From Shinella zoogloeoides (GTDB taxonomy: Bacteria; Pseudomonadota; Alphaproteobacteria; Rhizobiales; Rhizobiaceae), in NCBI RefSeq assembly GCF_020883495.1, contig NZ_CP086610.1, positions 1,779,501 through 1,843,500 on the forward strand: a DNA stretch of 64,000 nucleotides, written 5' to 3'. The notes beneath the pieces were generated by a model. It was not told the DNA's origin and made no database searches. It was given only the letters and a program-made list of their open reading frames with translations. Below are positions 26,021 to 35,422 of this stretch, one piece after another (position 1 is the first letter of the stretch; each line of letters begins with the position of its first letter). The position numbers and the translations under genes were made by a program.

Positions 26021-27127
26021 TTGAAGGCGCGCGCCCGACTTCTTTTCGCCATCGCCGCCGGCCTGCCCTTCCTTCTTTCAGGAGGAGTGGCGGCGGCAAG
26101 CGTCTGCGACAGTCTTCAGGCCCAGCTCGCGAACCTGCCCAAGGTCGTGGCGGACACGGGCAGCGCCCGCAAATATGCCAGCGCGATCGCGCGCCAGAAC
26201 ATCCAGCTCCGCAAGGCCAGAAGCGACCAGCGCCGCCTCGGCTGCTCGGCGGGCAGCATCGTGGTCGTCGGCGGCGAGAATGCCGATGCCTGCGCGACGC
26301 TCTCCTCCGTCATCGACAAGATGGAGCGCAATCTCCAGATTCTCGACAAGAAGCGCCGCGACTTTTCCAGCGGCGGCGGCCGCGACGACCGGCGCAGCCG
26401 CCTGCTCTCCCTGCTGGAAACCAAGGGCTGCAACGACCGGCCCGAAGTGCTGCCGGCAGCGGCGACGGAAACGCTGCGCACGCTCGACGACACGCGCACC
26501 CTGCCCCTCGGCGCCTCGCCGGACGGCAGCGGCATGCTGGAACTGCGCTCGCTCGGCGGCAGTGCCGGCCATGGCAACCTGCGCACGGTCTGCGTACGCA
26601 CCTGCGACGGCGGCTTCTTCCCGATCTCCTCGGGCGCGACCCCGCTCGATTTCCGCCGCGACCAGAAGGTCTGCGCGATGATGTGCCCGGAAACGGAAAC
26701 GCAGCTCTTCTACCAGTCCATGACGAACGGGCAGGAGACCGAGCAGATGACCTCCACGGTCACCGGCCGCTCCTATGCCGAGCTGCCGAACGCCTTCGCC
26801 TACCGCACGCGCGACCGCGCGAAGGCGGGGTCCTGCGGCTGTAACCTCACCGCCTATTACCAGGAGATGATCCGGCGCGAGAAGGCGGCCCGGGGTGAAG
26901 GCGGCGGAGAGACCAGCATCGGCCGCCAGCAGGAAAACGGCTCGGTGACCACCATCCGCGGCGCCACGCCGAAGAAGGACGAGGCCACGGCGAAGACGCC
27001 CGCCAAGGTGGAGGAACGCGTCTACGATCCGGCAAACAGCAAGGTGCGCACGGTCGGCCCCGCCTTCCTGCCGGAAAACGAATCCGCCATCGACCTCGGC
27101 CGCCCGGCCGATGCCGACGTCAACTGA
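26021..27127 (+). CDS. DUF2865 secreted protein
   Basis: About 368 residues if the TTG at 26021 is used, which yields a normal signal peptide (KARARLLFAIAAGLPFLLSG) with AGGGA 9 nt upstream. An ATG at 25925 would place a 32-residue polar extension before it. The DUF2865 core is rich in paired Cys: VCVRTCDGGFFPISSG, QKVCAMMCPETETQLFYQS and AGSCGCNLTAYY. The N-terminal half is a predicted helical coil, the C-terminal 90 residues are Lys/Glu-rich. Family found almost only in Rhizobiales; function unknown. Convergent with the GGDEF gene, 39 nt apart. Confidence 0.82.
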   Translation: MKARARLLFAIAAGLPFLLSGGVAAASVCDSLQAQLANLPKVVADTGSARKYASAIARQNIQLRKARSDQRRLGCSAGSIVVVGGENADACATLSSVIDKMERNLQILDKKRRDFSSGGGRDDRRSRLLSLLETKGCNDRPEVLPAAATETLRTLDDTRTLPLGASPDGSGMLELRSLGGSAGHGNLRTVCVRTCDGGFFPISSGATPLDFRRDQKVCAMMCPETETQLFYQSMTNGQETEQMTSTVTGRSYAELPNAFAYRTRDRAKAGSCGCNLTAYYQEMIRREKAARGEGGGETSIGRQQENGSVTTIRGATPKKDEATAKTPAKVEERVYDPANSKVRTVGPAFLPENESAIDLGRPADADVN

Positions 27128-27166
27128 CCGGGTCGAAACCCGTCTTTCCCACGCAAGGGTCGTCGC

Positions 27167-28678
27167 TCAGGCCGCGCGCGAGGCCCGCGCCTCGATGATC
27201 TCCTCCATGCGCAGGTCTCCGGCATGGGCCGCGCGGTTGCGGCCGGCATTCTTGGCCGCGTAGAGCGCGGCATCGGCCATCACCATGACATCGTGCAGCG
27301 ACTGGCCGTGATCGGGGAACTGCGCGATGCCGGCGCTGCCGCCGATCAGCAGAAGCTGGCCGTCATGGGCGATGGGGACCTGCGCATCGCGCACGAGGCC
27401 TTCCGCCAGCCCGACCAGACTTTCGCGACTGTGCTCGCCCGTCAGCAGCACGCAGAATTCATCGCCGCCGAACCGGGCCGCGCAGCCGCGCACGCCGATA
27501 CGCTCGGCAAAGCGCCGCGCCACCGCCTGCAGAACGGCGTCGCCCGCCGCATGGCCGTGAAGGTCGTTGACGGCCTTGAACCTGTCGAGGTCGAGCGCGA
27601 TGATCGCGAAGGACCCGCCTGCGCCCTCTTTCGCGACCTCGGCCGCCTTCTCGTCGAAGCCGCTGCGGTTGCGCAGCCCCGTCAGGGAATCGTGCCGGGC
27701 CAGAAACGCGTTGCGCGCCTCGCTGCGCTGGAGCGCCTTGACCAGCGCTGAAAAACGCAAGGTGCCGAAGAGCATGAGACCGGCGAAGACCAGCACGAAC
27801 AGGCCGATCTGCGGCAGAGCCGATTTCCAGACGAAGGAGCCGGGCATGTTCGGCCGCCAGGAGGCCACCATGGGATTGTAGGCATCGCCGCCGACCGGCG
27901 TCATCGCCAGCCCCGGCGCCTCGGTCACGATGGGCGAGAAACTGAGGCCCTCCACGCCGAGGCGCTCTTCCGCATCGGCCAGCATCTTCTGCGAGATCGG
28001 CTTGACCGTGACGAGCAGCGTCGGCCGCAGGCGGTTCGCGGGAATGTAGCGCGTCCGCGGAATGACCGCCTGCACGACGACGATGCTCATCACCTTGTCG
28101 ATGAGCCGGATGCCGGAAACGTGGATCGCGGGAAGCGCCGGGGTCAGCAGGTCCGGGTCCTCCCGCGCGCTCCTCACCTCCCATCCGCCCAGCGACGGCG
28201 CCAGCGCGGCGCGGTAGGCGACTTCGGCCTTGCGGGTAAGGTCGCTCACCCAGCGCAGCTTCTCGCGCGCCTCATGCTCGGAAACCTTCGCGCCGCGATG
28301 GACGCCAAGCACCTCCTCATGATCCGGCGTGGTGAAGATCATCCACGAAAAGCCGAAATCGGCCCACATCCAGTCGCGCAACTGGTCCCGCACGAAGATA
28401 TCGCCCGGCATGCCGTGGGCCAGTTCCTTGAAGCTCTTGTCCCAGAAGGAAAGCTGGCTCTGATATTGCACCACCTGATCGATCTGGTGGCTGAAATCGT
28501 TGCGCACCAGCGTGCGCTCGGTCTCGATCACGAAACTGTCGGCCTGCTTGATGGCATGGTCGAGCACAAGGTAGTTGGCAGCGCCGAACAGGAGCACGAT
28601 AAGCACGGCCGCCGCCCGGATCGTCCGCCCGAAACCGCGCCGCCGTATCGTCTGGCCTTCCCCCGCCTTGCCCGTCAT
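27167..28678 (-). CDS. Membrane diguanylate cyclase, CHASE4-GGDEF
   Basis: 503 residues. Membrane helix 1 covers about residues 21-39. A periplasmic CHASE4-type sensor follows (HQIDQVVQYQSQLSFWDKSF onward), then a second helix (IGLFVLVFAGLMLFGTLRF, about 290-308) and a GGDEF domain to about residue 485. Catalytic features are intact: ALDLDRFKAVNDLHGHAAGD and ARFGGDEFCVLL. The inhibitory I-site RxxD is missing (GVRG at that position), so c-di-GMP product inhibition is not expected. It likely makes c-di-GMP in response to a periplasmic signal that is unknown. Confidence 0.92.
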   Translation of the reverse strand: MTGKAGEGQTIRRRGFGRTIRAAAVLIVLLFGAANYLVLDHAIKQADSFVIETERTLVRNDFSHQIDQVVQYQSQLSFWDKSFKELAHGMPGDIFVRDQLRDWMWADFGFSWMIFTTPDHEEVLGVHRGAKVSEHEAREKLRWVSDLTRKAEVAYRAALAPSLGGWEVRSAREDPDLLTPALPAIHVSGIRLIDKVMSIVVVQAVIPRTRYIPANRLRPTLLVTVKPISQKMLADAEERLGVEGLSFSPIVTEAPGLAMTPVGGDAYNPMVASWRPNMPGSFVWKSALPQIGLFVLVFAGLMLFGTLRFSALVKALQRSEARNAFLARHDSLTGLRNRSGFDEKAAEVAKEGAGGSFAIIALDLDRFKAVNDLHGHAAGDAVLQAVARRFAERIGVRGCAARFGGDEFCVLLTGEHSRESLVGLAEGLVRDAQVPIAHDGQLLLIGGSAGIAQFPDHGQSLHDVMVMADAALYAAKNAGRNRAAHAGDLRMEEIIEARASRAA

Positions 28679-28830
28679 CGTTTCCCCTGCAACCCCGGTC
28701 CCTTTCCGGGACTTGTTGAGGAGACGCTAACGGAGAGACGGCAAGATTGGCTTAAGCAGGCTGGTGAGCGAAAGCTTAATCGACACCGGAGCCGCCAATC
28801 TCCGCCGACGGCTATGCCATGACGATACGA

Positions 28831-28866
28831 AAAGGCGGCCTGCCAGCAATCGCCGGGGCCGCCTTT
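28831..28866 (-). terminator. Intrinsic terminator of nadE
   Basis: A 10-bp stem AAAGGCGGCC/GGCCGCCTTT with a 16-nt loop, 22 nt past the nadE stop. On the minus strand it ends in TTTTCG. Confidence 0.7.
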
Positions 28867-28888
28867 GCCTGTAACGATTAACGCGCCA

Positions 28889-30568
28889 CTACCCCCGGTC
28901 ACGATACCGATTGGTGATCGGGTAGCGGCGATCGCGGCCGAAATTCTTCCGCGTGATCTTCACGCCCGGAGCCGATTGGCGGCGCTTGTATTCGGCGATG
29001 TAGAGCAGGTGCTCGACCCGGTGGACGGTTGCCGCGTCATGGCCGCGCGCGACGATGTCCTCCGTGCTCATCTCCATCTCGACGAGGCATTCGAGGATGT
29101 CGTCGAGCACCGGATAGGGCGGCAGCGAATCCTGGTCCGTCTGGTTGGGGCGCAGTTCGGCGGAGGGGGCCTTGTCGATGATGTTCTGCGGGATCACCTC
29201 GCCGGTGGGGCCAAGCGCGGTCGGCGGCACATGCGCGTTGCGCCAGCGCGAGATCGCGTAGACCTGCATCTTGTAGAGGTCCTTGATCGGGTTGAAGCCG
29301 CCGTTCATGTCGCCGTAGAGCGTGGCGTAACCGACCGACATTTCCGACTTGTTGCCGGTCGTGACCACCATCGAACCGAACTTGTTGGAGATCGCCATCA
29401 GGATCGTGCCGCGCGCGCGGCTCTGCAGGTTCTCCTCGGTAATGCCCTCTCCCGTCCCCTCGAAAAGTTCGGAGAGCGAGGAGAGGAAGCCGGTCACCGG
29501 CGCCTCGATGGGCACGATGTCGTAGCGGCAGCCGAGGGCCTTGGCGCAATCGGCCGCGTCCTTCAGCGAATCCTTCGAGGTGTAGCGGTAAGGCAGCATG
29601 ACGCAGCGCACCCGCTCCTCGCCCAGCGCATCGACCGCGATGGCCGCGCAGATCGCCGAGTCGATGCCGCCGGAAAGGCCGAGCACCACATTCTTGAAGC
29701 CGTTCTTGTTGACATAGTCGCGGAAGCCGAGAAGGCAGGCGCGGTAATCCGCCTCCTCCTTTTCCGGAATGCGCGACATCGGGCCGCCATCGCAGACCCA
29801 GCCCTCGGCGCGCTTCTTCCAGACGGTGAGCGCGATGGTCTCCTCGAACTGGCTCATCTGGAAGGCGAGCGACTTGTCGGCATTGAAGGCGAAGCTGGCG
29901 CCGTCGAAGACAAGTTCGTCCTGACCGCCGAGCTGGTTGGCGTAGAGCAGCGGCAGGCCGGTCTCGATGACCTGCTTCAGCGCCACCTGATGGCGGATAT
30001 CCACCTTGCCGCGATAATAGGGCGAGCCGTTCGGCGACAGCAGGATTTCCGCGCCGCTTTCCGCCAGCGTCTCGCACACGCCGAGTTCGCCCCAGATATC
30101 CTCGCAGATCGGGATGCCGAGGCGGATGCCGCGGAAATTGACCGGCCCGGGCATAGCGCCCTGGTCGAAGACGCGCTTTTCGTCGAACTCGCCGTAATTC
30201 GGCAGATCAACCTTGTCGCGCACGGCGATCACCTTGCCGCCGTCGATCACGGCGACCGCGTTGTAGCGACCCGTCTCGTCCTGCCGCGGGAAGCCGATGA
30301 TGACGCCGGGGCCGCCATCGGCCGTGTCGGCGGCAAGATCGTCGATGGCGCGGCGGCAGGCCTTCAGGAAAGCGGGTTTCAGAACGAGGTCTTCCGGCGG
30401 ATAGCCGGAGATGAAGAGTTCCGTCAGGAGCAGCAGATCGGCGCCCTGCCCGGCGGCATCCTTGCGGGCGGCACGCGCCTTGGCAAGATTGCCGGAGACG
30501 TCGCCGACGATCGGGTTCAATTGCGCGACGGCGATGCGGAGTATCGCCTTTCCAGTGTCTGAAGCCAT
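28889..30568 (-). CDS. nadE: Glutamine-dependent NAD+ synthetase
   Basis: 559 residues, the expected length. It performs the last step of NAD synthesis, amidating deamido-NAD with glutamine-derived ammonia. Residues about 1-265 are a nitrilase-type glutaminase with Glu in LLLLTELFISGYPPEDL, Lys near DKVDLPNYGEF and the Cys nucleophile in GIPICEDIWGE. Residues about 280-559 are the synthetase with the P-loop VLGLSGGIDSA and the GNKSEMSVGYATLYGDM motif. ATG 30568 gives the usual short N-terminus; 30589 would add MKNGSAD. Monocistronic with its own terminator. Confidence 0.95.
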   Translation of the reverse strand: MASDTGKAILRIAVAQLNPIVGDVSGNLAKARAARKDAAGQGADLLLLTELFISGYPPEDLVLKPAFLKACRRAIDDLAADTADGGPGVIIGFPRQDETGRYNAVAVIDGGKVIAVRDKVDLPNYGEFDEKRVFDQGAMPGPVNFRGIRLGIPICEDIWGELGVCETLAESGAEILLSPNGSPYYRGKVDIRHQVALKQVIETGLPLLYANQLGGQDELVFDGASFAFNADKSLAFQMSQFEETIALTVWKKRAEGWVCDGGPMSRIPEKEEADYRACLLGFRDYVNKNGFKNVVLGLSGGIDSAICAAIAVDALGEERVRCVMLPYRYTSKDSLKDAADCAKALGCRYDIVPIEAPVTGFLSSLSELFEGTGEGITEENLQSRARGTILMAISNKFGSMVVTTGNKSEMSVGYATLYGDMNGGFNPIKDLYKMQVYAISRWRNAHVPPTALGPTGEVIPQNIIDKAPSAELRPNQTDQDSLPPYPVLDDILECLVEMEMSTEDIVARGHDAATVHRVEHLLYIAEYKRRQSAPGVKITRKNFGRDRRYPITNRYRDRG

Positions 30569-30864
30569 GTCTGCGGACCCGTTTTTCATCTCGTGTCCGC
30601 CTTCCCCGCGCGATGCTGTCGGGAAACGGCGAACGGTCGATACGCTCTTTAGAGCATGGCGGCCGCTTTGGGAATGAAGCGGCGGGCGATTGCGCGCGGT
30701 TTCGGCGAAAAGTCCCGTTTTTCAGCGGGTTCCCCGCACCATTGCCGCATTGCAACAGCGCGCGCCAAAGCACCGGGAGAACGGTTCAGAAACCGTTCAT
30801 CTCCTGTTCAAGATGACATCCGTATGACAGAGACACGACAGTTTGATGAAGTTTGGAGAAGGCC
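30569..30864. other. 296-nt divergent control region between nadE and the phosphoglycerol transferase gene
   Basis: No coding sequence fits. An 8-bp inverted repeat GAACGGTT/AACCGTTC (30779-30786/30791-30798) lies 14 nt before the Pho-box-like site. The sequence near 30700-30760 is GC-rich and featureless. Confidence 0.5.
30813..30830 (-). promoter_or_regulatory. Pho-box-like site
   Basis: Read on the minus strand it is CTGTCATACGGATGTCAT: two 7-bp repeats CTGTCAT and ATGTCAT separated by 4 nt, one mismatch from the PhoB consensus. It ends 34 nt before the start of the phosphoglycerol transferase gene but points toward nadE. PhoB binding is a prediction. Confidence 0.45.
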
Positions 30865-32793
30865 TTGGCCCTGTTCGCTCCCGCAGCCGTGGCAATCGAA
30901 GCCAATGAAGGACTTGCCGTAGAGGCAGGCTTCCTCGCGCGTCATGCCAAGGCGCTCGCCGTCCTGCGCTCGCTCGCCGTCACCGGCGTGCTGGCCCTTG
31001 CGACGGTCATCGTGATCGAGCTGATCACGCGCGGCTCCGTGCAGCAGACCTATGCCTACCTGACCAATCGCGAACAGCCCGGCTGGACCACCACGGGCGT
31101 CTTCTTCCTGCTCTACCTCGCCATCGACGCGCTGATCGGCCGGCAGCACAAGGCCGTGCTGCTCGTTTCGCCCCTCGTCGTGCTGATGGGCGTCATCTCG
31201 CAGCAGAAGCAGGTCTTTCTCACCGACCCGCTCTACCCGACCGACCTGCTCTTCGGCCGCCAGATCCTCGAACTGATGCCCGTGCTGGTGCAGGACCGTC
31301 CGTGGACCGCCGCGGCGCTCGCCGTCGCCATCGTCGCCGCCGTCGTCGGCCTCGTCAGCCTGTGGGTCTTCGCCTGGCGCCGCTTCCGGCCGCTGACGAC
31401 GAAGGAACGCCTGACGCGCCTTGCCGTCGCGCTGCCGCTGCTCGCCGGCTTCGCCTCCATCATGGACTACAACGAGTTCTCCTGGATGCGCGACCGCCTG
31501 AAGGTCTTCCCCATCATGTGGGACCAGGCGGAAAACTATCGCCATAACGGCTTCGTCATGGCCTTCGCCATCAACCTGCCGATGGCCAATGTGCAGGCTC
31601 CGGCCGGCTACATGCTCGACGCCATCGACAAGATTCCGTCCAAGCCCCTTCCGGCCGGCACGACGCACCGCTCCAAGCCCGACGTCATCGTCGTCATGAG
31701 CGAGTCGCTGTGGGACCCGACGCGCATCCAGAGCGTGAAGCTCTCCTCCGATCCGATGCCGGTCATCCGCGAAAATTCGGGCGGCAACGTCTTCTCGCCG
31801 GAATTCGGCGGCCTCACCGCCAATGTCGAATTCGAGGCGCTGACGGGCTTCTCCAACGCCTTCCTGCCGACGGGCAGCATTCCGTACCAGCAGTATGTGC
31901 GCAAGCCGATCCCCTCGCTCGCCACGTTCTTCCGCGCGGAAGGCTATACGGCGCGCGCCATCCATCCCTTCTCCGGCTGGTTCTGGAACCGTTCGAGCGT
32001 CTACAAGGCCTTCGGCTTCGAGACCTTCAAGGACGTCGACAAGATGCCGCCGCTGGCAAAGCGTGGCAACTTCACCTCGGACGAGGCGCTGACCAAGGAA
32101 ATCATCCGTCAGGCCGACATGCAGGAAGACCCGTTCTTCTTCTTCACCGTCACCCTGCAGGGCCACGGCCCCTATGACGACGGCCGCTATGCGAAGACCG
32201 ACGTCGCCGTCGACGGCAAGCTCGACGCCCGCGATAACCGTATGCTCGCAAGCTACGCCGAAGGTGTGAAGGAAGCCGACAGCAGCCTGAAGATGCTGAT
32301 GGACTGGGCCAAGGAACGCGACCGCGAGACGATCATCGTCGTCTTCGGCGACCACCTGCCGCCGCTCAACACGGTCTACCGGAATTCCGGCTACATGAAG
32401 GGCATCACCGCCGCGCGCAAGGGTTCGGCCGAGCAGATGAAGAAGGAGCACGAGACCCCGCTCGTCATCTGGTCGAACAAGACCGGCGCGGAGAAGGACG
32501 TCGGCACGATCAGCCCGGCCTTCCTGTCCTATTACATCCTCAAGGAAGCCGGCTTCGAGCATCCCTACTACACCGGCTTCCTCGGCGCGGTGCATGACAA
32601 GCTGCGCGTCATCGACCGCTACATGCTGATCGACGCCAAGGGCGAGGCAACGGCCGAATGGTCGCGCAAGAAGACGATCGACCCGCTGGTGCGCGACTTC
32701 CGCTTCCTGCAGCACGACATCATGTTCGGCAAGCAGTACGGACTGGAACGCTTCTTCGACTCCCATGCGGAACTGATGTCGGCGGGCTACTGA
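30865..32793 (+). CDS. LTA-synthase-family phosphoglycerol transferase
   Basis: 642 residues using the TTG at 30865, which has GGAGAAGG just upstream; there is no in-frame ATG before the first membrane helices. About five N-terminal membrane segments (LRSLAVTGVLALATVIVIEL, FFLLYLAIDAL, AVLLVSPLVVLMG, AAALAVAIVAAVVGLVSLWV) are followed by an extracytoplasmic sulfatase-fold domain. Metal and nucleophile motifs are VIVVMSESLWDP, NVEFEALTGF (likely Thr nucleophile) and VVFGDHLPPL. Gram-negative members transfer phosphoglycerol from phosphatidylglycerol to periplasmic glucans (OpgB, rhizobial CgmB). Cyclic-glucan modification is plausible but not proven. Confidence 0.87.
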   Translation: MALFAPAAVAIEANEGLAVEAGFLARHAKALAVLRSLAVTGVLALATVIVIELITRGSVQQTYAYLTNREQPGWTTTGVFFLLYLAIDALIGRQHKAVLLVSPLVVLMGVISQQKQVFLTDPLYPTDLLFGRQILELMPVLVQDRPWTAAALAVAIVAAVVGLVSLWVFAWRRFRPLTTKERLTRLAVALPLLAGFASIMDYNEFSWMRDRLKVFPIMWDQAENYRHNGFVMAFAINLPMANVQAPAGYMLDAIDKIPSKPLPAGTTHRSKPDVIVVMSESLWDPTRIQSVKLSSDPMPVIRENSGGNVFSPEFGGLTANVEFEALTGFSNAFLPTGSIPYQQYVRKPIPSLATFFRAEGYTARAIHPFSGWFWNRSSVYKAFGFETFKDVDKMPPLAKRGNFTSDEALTKEIIRQADMQEDPFFFFTVTLQGHGPYDDGRYAKTDVAVDGKLDARDNRMLASYAEGVKEADSSLKMLMDWAKERDRETIIVVFGDHLPPLNTVYRNSGYMKGITAARKGSAEQMKKEHETPLVIWSNKTGAEKDVGTISPAFLSYYILKEAGFEHPYYTGFLGAVHDKLRVIDRYMLIDAKGEATAEWSRKKTIDPLVRDFRFLQHDIMFGKQYGLERFFDSHAELMSAGY

Positions 32794-32850
32794 TTTTTGC
32801 GGGAACAGCGCTAGGTTAAGGGTCCGATTCGCGCTCCGGAGCCCGGTTCC

Positions 32851-33381
32851 ATGAAAGCCTTCGACGACGCCGCCCAGATCCTCTTCGGCAAGCCCGCCGA
32901 CCAGCTCGACGAGACCGAGCGCGAGGTCCTGCTTCATTCCCGCGAGGGGCGTATCCTGTCCGAGGACAGGAACATCGCCTATCAGTCGAAGCAATCCGTC
33001 GGCGAACGCGTCGCCGACGCCATTGCCCGCGTCGGCGGCTCCTGGGGCTTCATCATCGGCTTCGTCGTCTTCCTCGTCCTCTGGACGATCGCCAACACGC
33101 TGCTGCTGGCCAAGGACGCCTTCGACCCCTACCCCTTCATCTTCCTCAATCTCGTCCTGTCCATGATCGCCGCCCTGCAGGCGCCGATCATCATGATGTC
33201 GCAGAACCGGCAGGCCGCGCGCGACCGCTTCGAGGCCTCCAAGGACTACGAAGTGAACCTGAAGGCGGAAATCGAGCTGATGGCGCTGCACCACAAGATC
33301 GACACGCATTTCCTCGACGAGATCGCCGCGCTCAAGCTGGAGGTCGTGCGCCTGCACGAGGCGCTGCGCCAGAAGGAATAG
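32851..33381 (+). CDS. DUF1003 membrane protein
   Basis: 176 residues. The DUF1003 signature is complete: SVGERVADAIARVGGSWGFI, first membrane helix (IIGFVVFLVLWTIANTLLL), DPYPFIFLNLVLSMIAALQA as second helix, then IIMMSQNRQAARDR. A helical tail follows, ending LKLEVVRLHEALRQKE. The N-terminal KPADQLDETEREVL segment is shared with rhizobial homologues. Function unknown. It lies 57 nt after the phosphoglycerol transferase gene on the same strand and may be cotranscribed. It ends 2 nt before the convergent GFA stop. Confidence 0.9.
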   Translation: MKAFDDAAQILFGKPADQLDETEREVLLHSREGRILSEDRNIAYQSKQSVGERVADAIARVGGSWGFIIGFVVFLVLWTIANTLLLAKDAFDPYPFIFLNLVLSMIAALQAPIIMMSQNRQAARDRFEASKDYEVNLKAEIELMALHHKIDTHFLDEIAALKLEVVRLHEALRQKE

Positions 33382-33383
33382 CC

Positions 33384-33782
33384 TTACCGGCTGTTCTGCG
33401 CGAACTGCGGCACGCCGTCGTCGATCTCGTAATAGTCGCCCTTGTCGGCGCAGAAGATGTGCATGCCGATCTTCAACCCGGTCGGCTGGTCGAAGGCGCC
33501 GGCCATGAGCGAGGTATAGTCGGAACCGTCACCCTTCCAGAAGAGCGCGGAGCCGCAGGTGCGGCAGAAGCCGCGGCTTGCCGTTTCGCTCGCCCGGTAC
33601 CAGGTGACGTTGTCGCCGCCCTCCACCGTCAGGCCCTCGTCGAGCACATTGGTCGCCGCATAGAAATGCCCGGTCTGCCGGCGGCACTGGTTGCAATGGC
33701 ACGCGATCACGTCCCGCAGCCGGCCGCGGGTGCGGAAGCGCACGGCGCCGCAAAGGCAGCGGCCCGAATGGTCTTCGCTCAT
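33384..33782 (-). CDS. GFA (CENP-V/glutathione-dependent formaldehyde-activating) family protein
   Basis: 132 residues. Zinc-binding Cys pattern: GRCLCGAVRF, IACHCNQCRRQTG and FCRTCGSALFW, the standard GFA fold. GGGAGG lies about 5 nt before the ATG at 33782. Most GFA-family proteins are not formaldehyde-activating enzymes, and the physiological role is generally unknown. It sits directly downstream of the aroG terminator, whose U-run ends just before its ribosome binding site, so it depends on read-through or a very compact promoter. Confidence 0.9.
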   Translation of the reverse strand: MSEDHSGRCLCGAVRFRTRGRLRDVIACHCNQCRRQTGHFYAATNVLDEGLTVEGGDNVTWYRASETASRGFCRTCGSALFWKGDGSDYTSLMAGAFDQPTGLKIGMHIFCADKGDYYEIDDGVPQFAQNSR

Positions 33783-33800
33783 TTTTCCTCCCAAAAGAAA

Positions 33801-33829
33801 ACCGGGCCAGCTTCGTCAGCCGGCCCGGT
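33801..33829 (-). terminator. Intrinsic terminator of aroG
   Basis: An 8-bp stem ACCGGGCC/GGCCCGGT with a 13-nt loop, 75 nt past the aroG stop. On the minus strand it is followed by TTTCTTTT. Confidence 0.75.
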
Positions 33830-33904
33830 CCTGTCAATTTCACAATCCTGAATGCATGTATCAGCTCCGCTAATTTACGGAGCCAAAGCATGAACGGATC
33901 GCGA

Positions 33905-35278
33905 TCAGCCGTTCACCACCATGCGCTTTTCGTCGCGGCCACCCTTCATGCGCTCGGCAAGAAGGAAGGCGAGTTCCAGCGCTTGGTCGGCGTTGAGACG
34001 CGGGTCGCAATGGGTGTGGTAGCGGTCGGCCAGGTCGTCGCCCGAAAGCGCACGCGCGCCGCCCGTGCATTCCGTCACGTCGTTGCCGGTCATCTCGATA
34101 TGGATGCCGCCCGGATGCGTGCCTTCGGCGCGGTGGATCTGGAAGAAGCTTTCGACTTCCGACAGGATCCGCTCGAAGGGACGGGTCTTGTAGTTGTTGA
34201 GCGTGATCGTGTTGCCATGCATCGGATCGCAGGACCAGACGACCTTCTTGCCTTCCCGTTCGACGGCGCGGATGAGGCGCGGCAGGTGCTCGGCAACCTT
34301 GTCGTGGCCGAAGCGGCAGATCAGCGTCAGGCGGCCGGCCTCGTTCTGCGGGTTCAGGAGATCGATCAGCTCCAGGAGGCCGTCGCCGGTCAGCGACGGG
34401 CCGCACTTGAGGCCGATCGGGTTCTTGATGCCGCGGCAATATTCGATATGCGCATGGTCGGGCTGGCGCGTACGGTCGCCGATCCAGATCATGTGGCCGG
34501 ACGTCGCGTACCAGTCGCCCGAGGTCGAATCGACGCGGGTCAGCGCCTGCTCGTAGCCGAGCAGCAGCGCCTCATGGCTGGTGAAGAAATCCGTCTCGCG
34601 CAGGTTCGCGTGGTTCTCCGAGGTGATGCCGATGGCCTTCATGAAGTCCATGGTCTCGGAAATCCGGTCGGCGAGCTTGCGGTAGCGCTCGGCCTGCGGG
34701 CTATCCTTGACGAAGCCGAGCATCCACTGGTTCACGTTGTCGAGATTGGCGTAGCCGCCCATCGCGAAAGCGCGCAGCAGGTTCAGCGTCGCGGCAGACT
34801 GGCGGTAAGCCATGATCTGGCGTTCCGGGTTCGGAATGCGGGCCTCTTCGGTGAATTCGATGCCGTTGATGATATCGCCGCGATAGGACGGCAGCGAAAC
34901 GTCACCCTGCTTCTCTATGCCCGAGGAGCGCGGCTTGGCGAACTGGCCGGCGATGCGACCGACCTTGACCACCGGCTGCTGGGCGCCGAAAGTCAGCACC
35001 ACGGCCATCTGCAGGAAGGCGCGGAAGAAGTCGCGGATCGTGTCTGCGCCATGCTCGGCGAAGCTCTCGGCGCAATCGCCGCCCTGAAGCAGGAAGCCCT
35101 TGCCTTCGGCCACGTTCGCGAGCGCGGTCTTGAGGCGGCGTGCCTCACCGGCGAAGACGAGCGGCGGAAATTTCGCAAGGCGCTCTTCGGTCGCCGCCAG
35201 CGCGGCGAGATCTGGGTAATCCGGAACCTGCTGGATGGGCTTCTGCCTCCAACTGCTCGGCGTCCAATTCTGTGCCAT
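33905..35278 (-). CDS. aroG: 3-deoxy-7-phosphoheptulonate synthase, class II (DAHP synthase)
   Basis: 457 residues, the plant-like type II enzyme. It condenses phosphoenolpyruvate with erythrose 4-phosphate as the first shikimate step. Markers: [31 protein letters not shown] (metal Cys), [21 protein letters not shown] and [18 protein letters not shown] 35278 is preferred; an in-frame GTG at 35287 would add MSE. Monocistronic: upstream is the gor gene end with a 144-nt gap, downstream its own terminator. Confidence 0.96.
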   Translation of the reverse strand: MAQNWTPSSWRQKPIQQVPDYPDLAALAATEERLAKFPPLVFAGEARRLKTALANVAEGKGFLLQGGDCAESFAEHGADTIRDFFRAFLQMAVVLTFGAQQPVVKVGRIAGQFAKPRSSGIEKQGDVSLPSYRGDIINGIEFTEEARIPNPERQIMAYRQSAATLNLLRAFAMGGYANLDNVNQWMLGFVKDSPQAERYRKLADRISETMDFMKAIGITSENHANLRETDFFTSHEALLLGYEQALTRVDSTSGDWYATSGHMIWIGDRTRQPDHAHIEYCRGIKNPIGLKCGPSLTGDGLLELIDLLNPQNEAGRLTLICRFGHDKVAEHLPRLIRAVEREGKKVVWSCDPMHGNTITLNNYKTRPFERILSEVESFFQIHRAEGTHPGGIHIEMTGNDVTECTGGARALSGDDLADRYHTHCDPRLNADQALELAFLLAERMKGGRDEKRMVVNG

Positions 35279-35422
35279 TTCACTCACCTGTCCTGAAAGC
35301 GTCCGCGACCGGCGAACGCCCTTTCTTTCTGAAGATGCGGGCTTATAAACCGTTAGATGGGTCTTGCATAGCCGCAGTTCCAGTGAGCGGCTGTTCCAAA
35401 TACGCCACAGTTCAGGGCCGTC

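Noticed and set aside
30808..33357. 849-codon open frame antisense to the phosphoglycerol transferase and DUF1003 genes
   Set aside because: Spans two genuine genes and their gap; no domain and no ribosome binding site.
35371..35393. AGCCGC/GCGGCT hairpin downstream of gor as a terminator
   Set aside because: Only 6 bp, 11-nt loop and no T tract on either strand.
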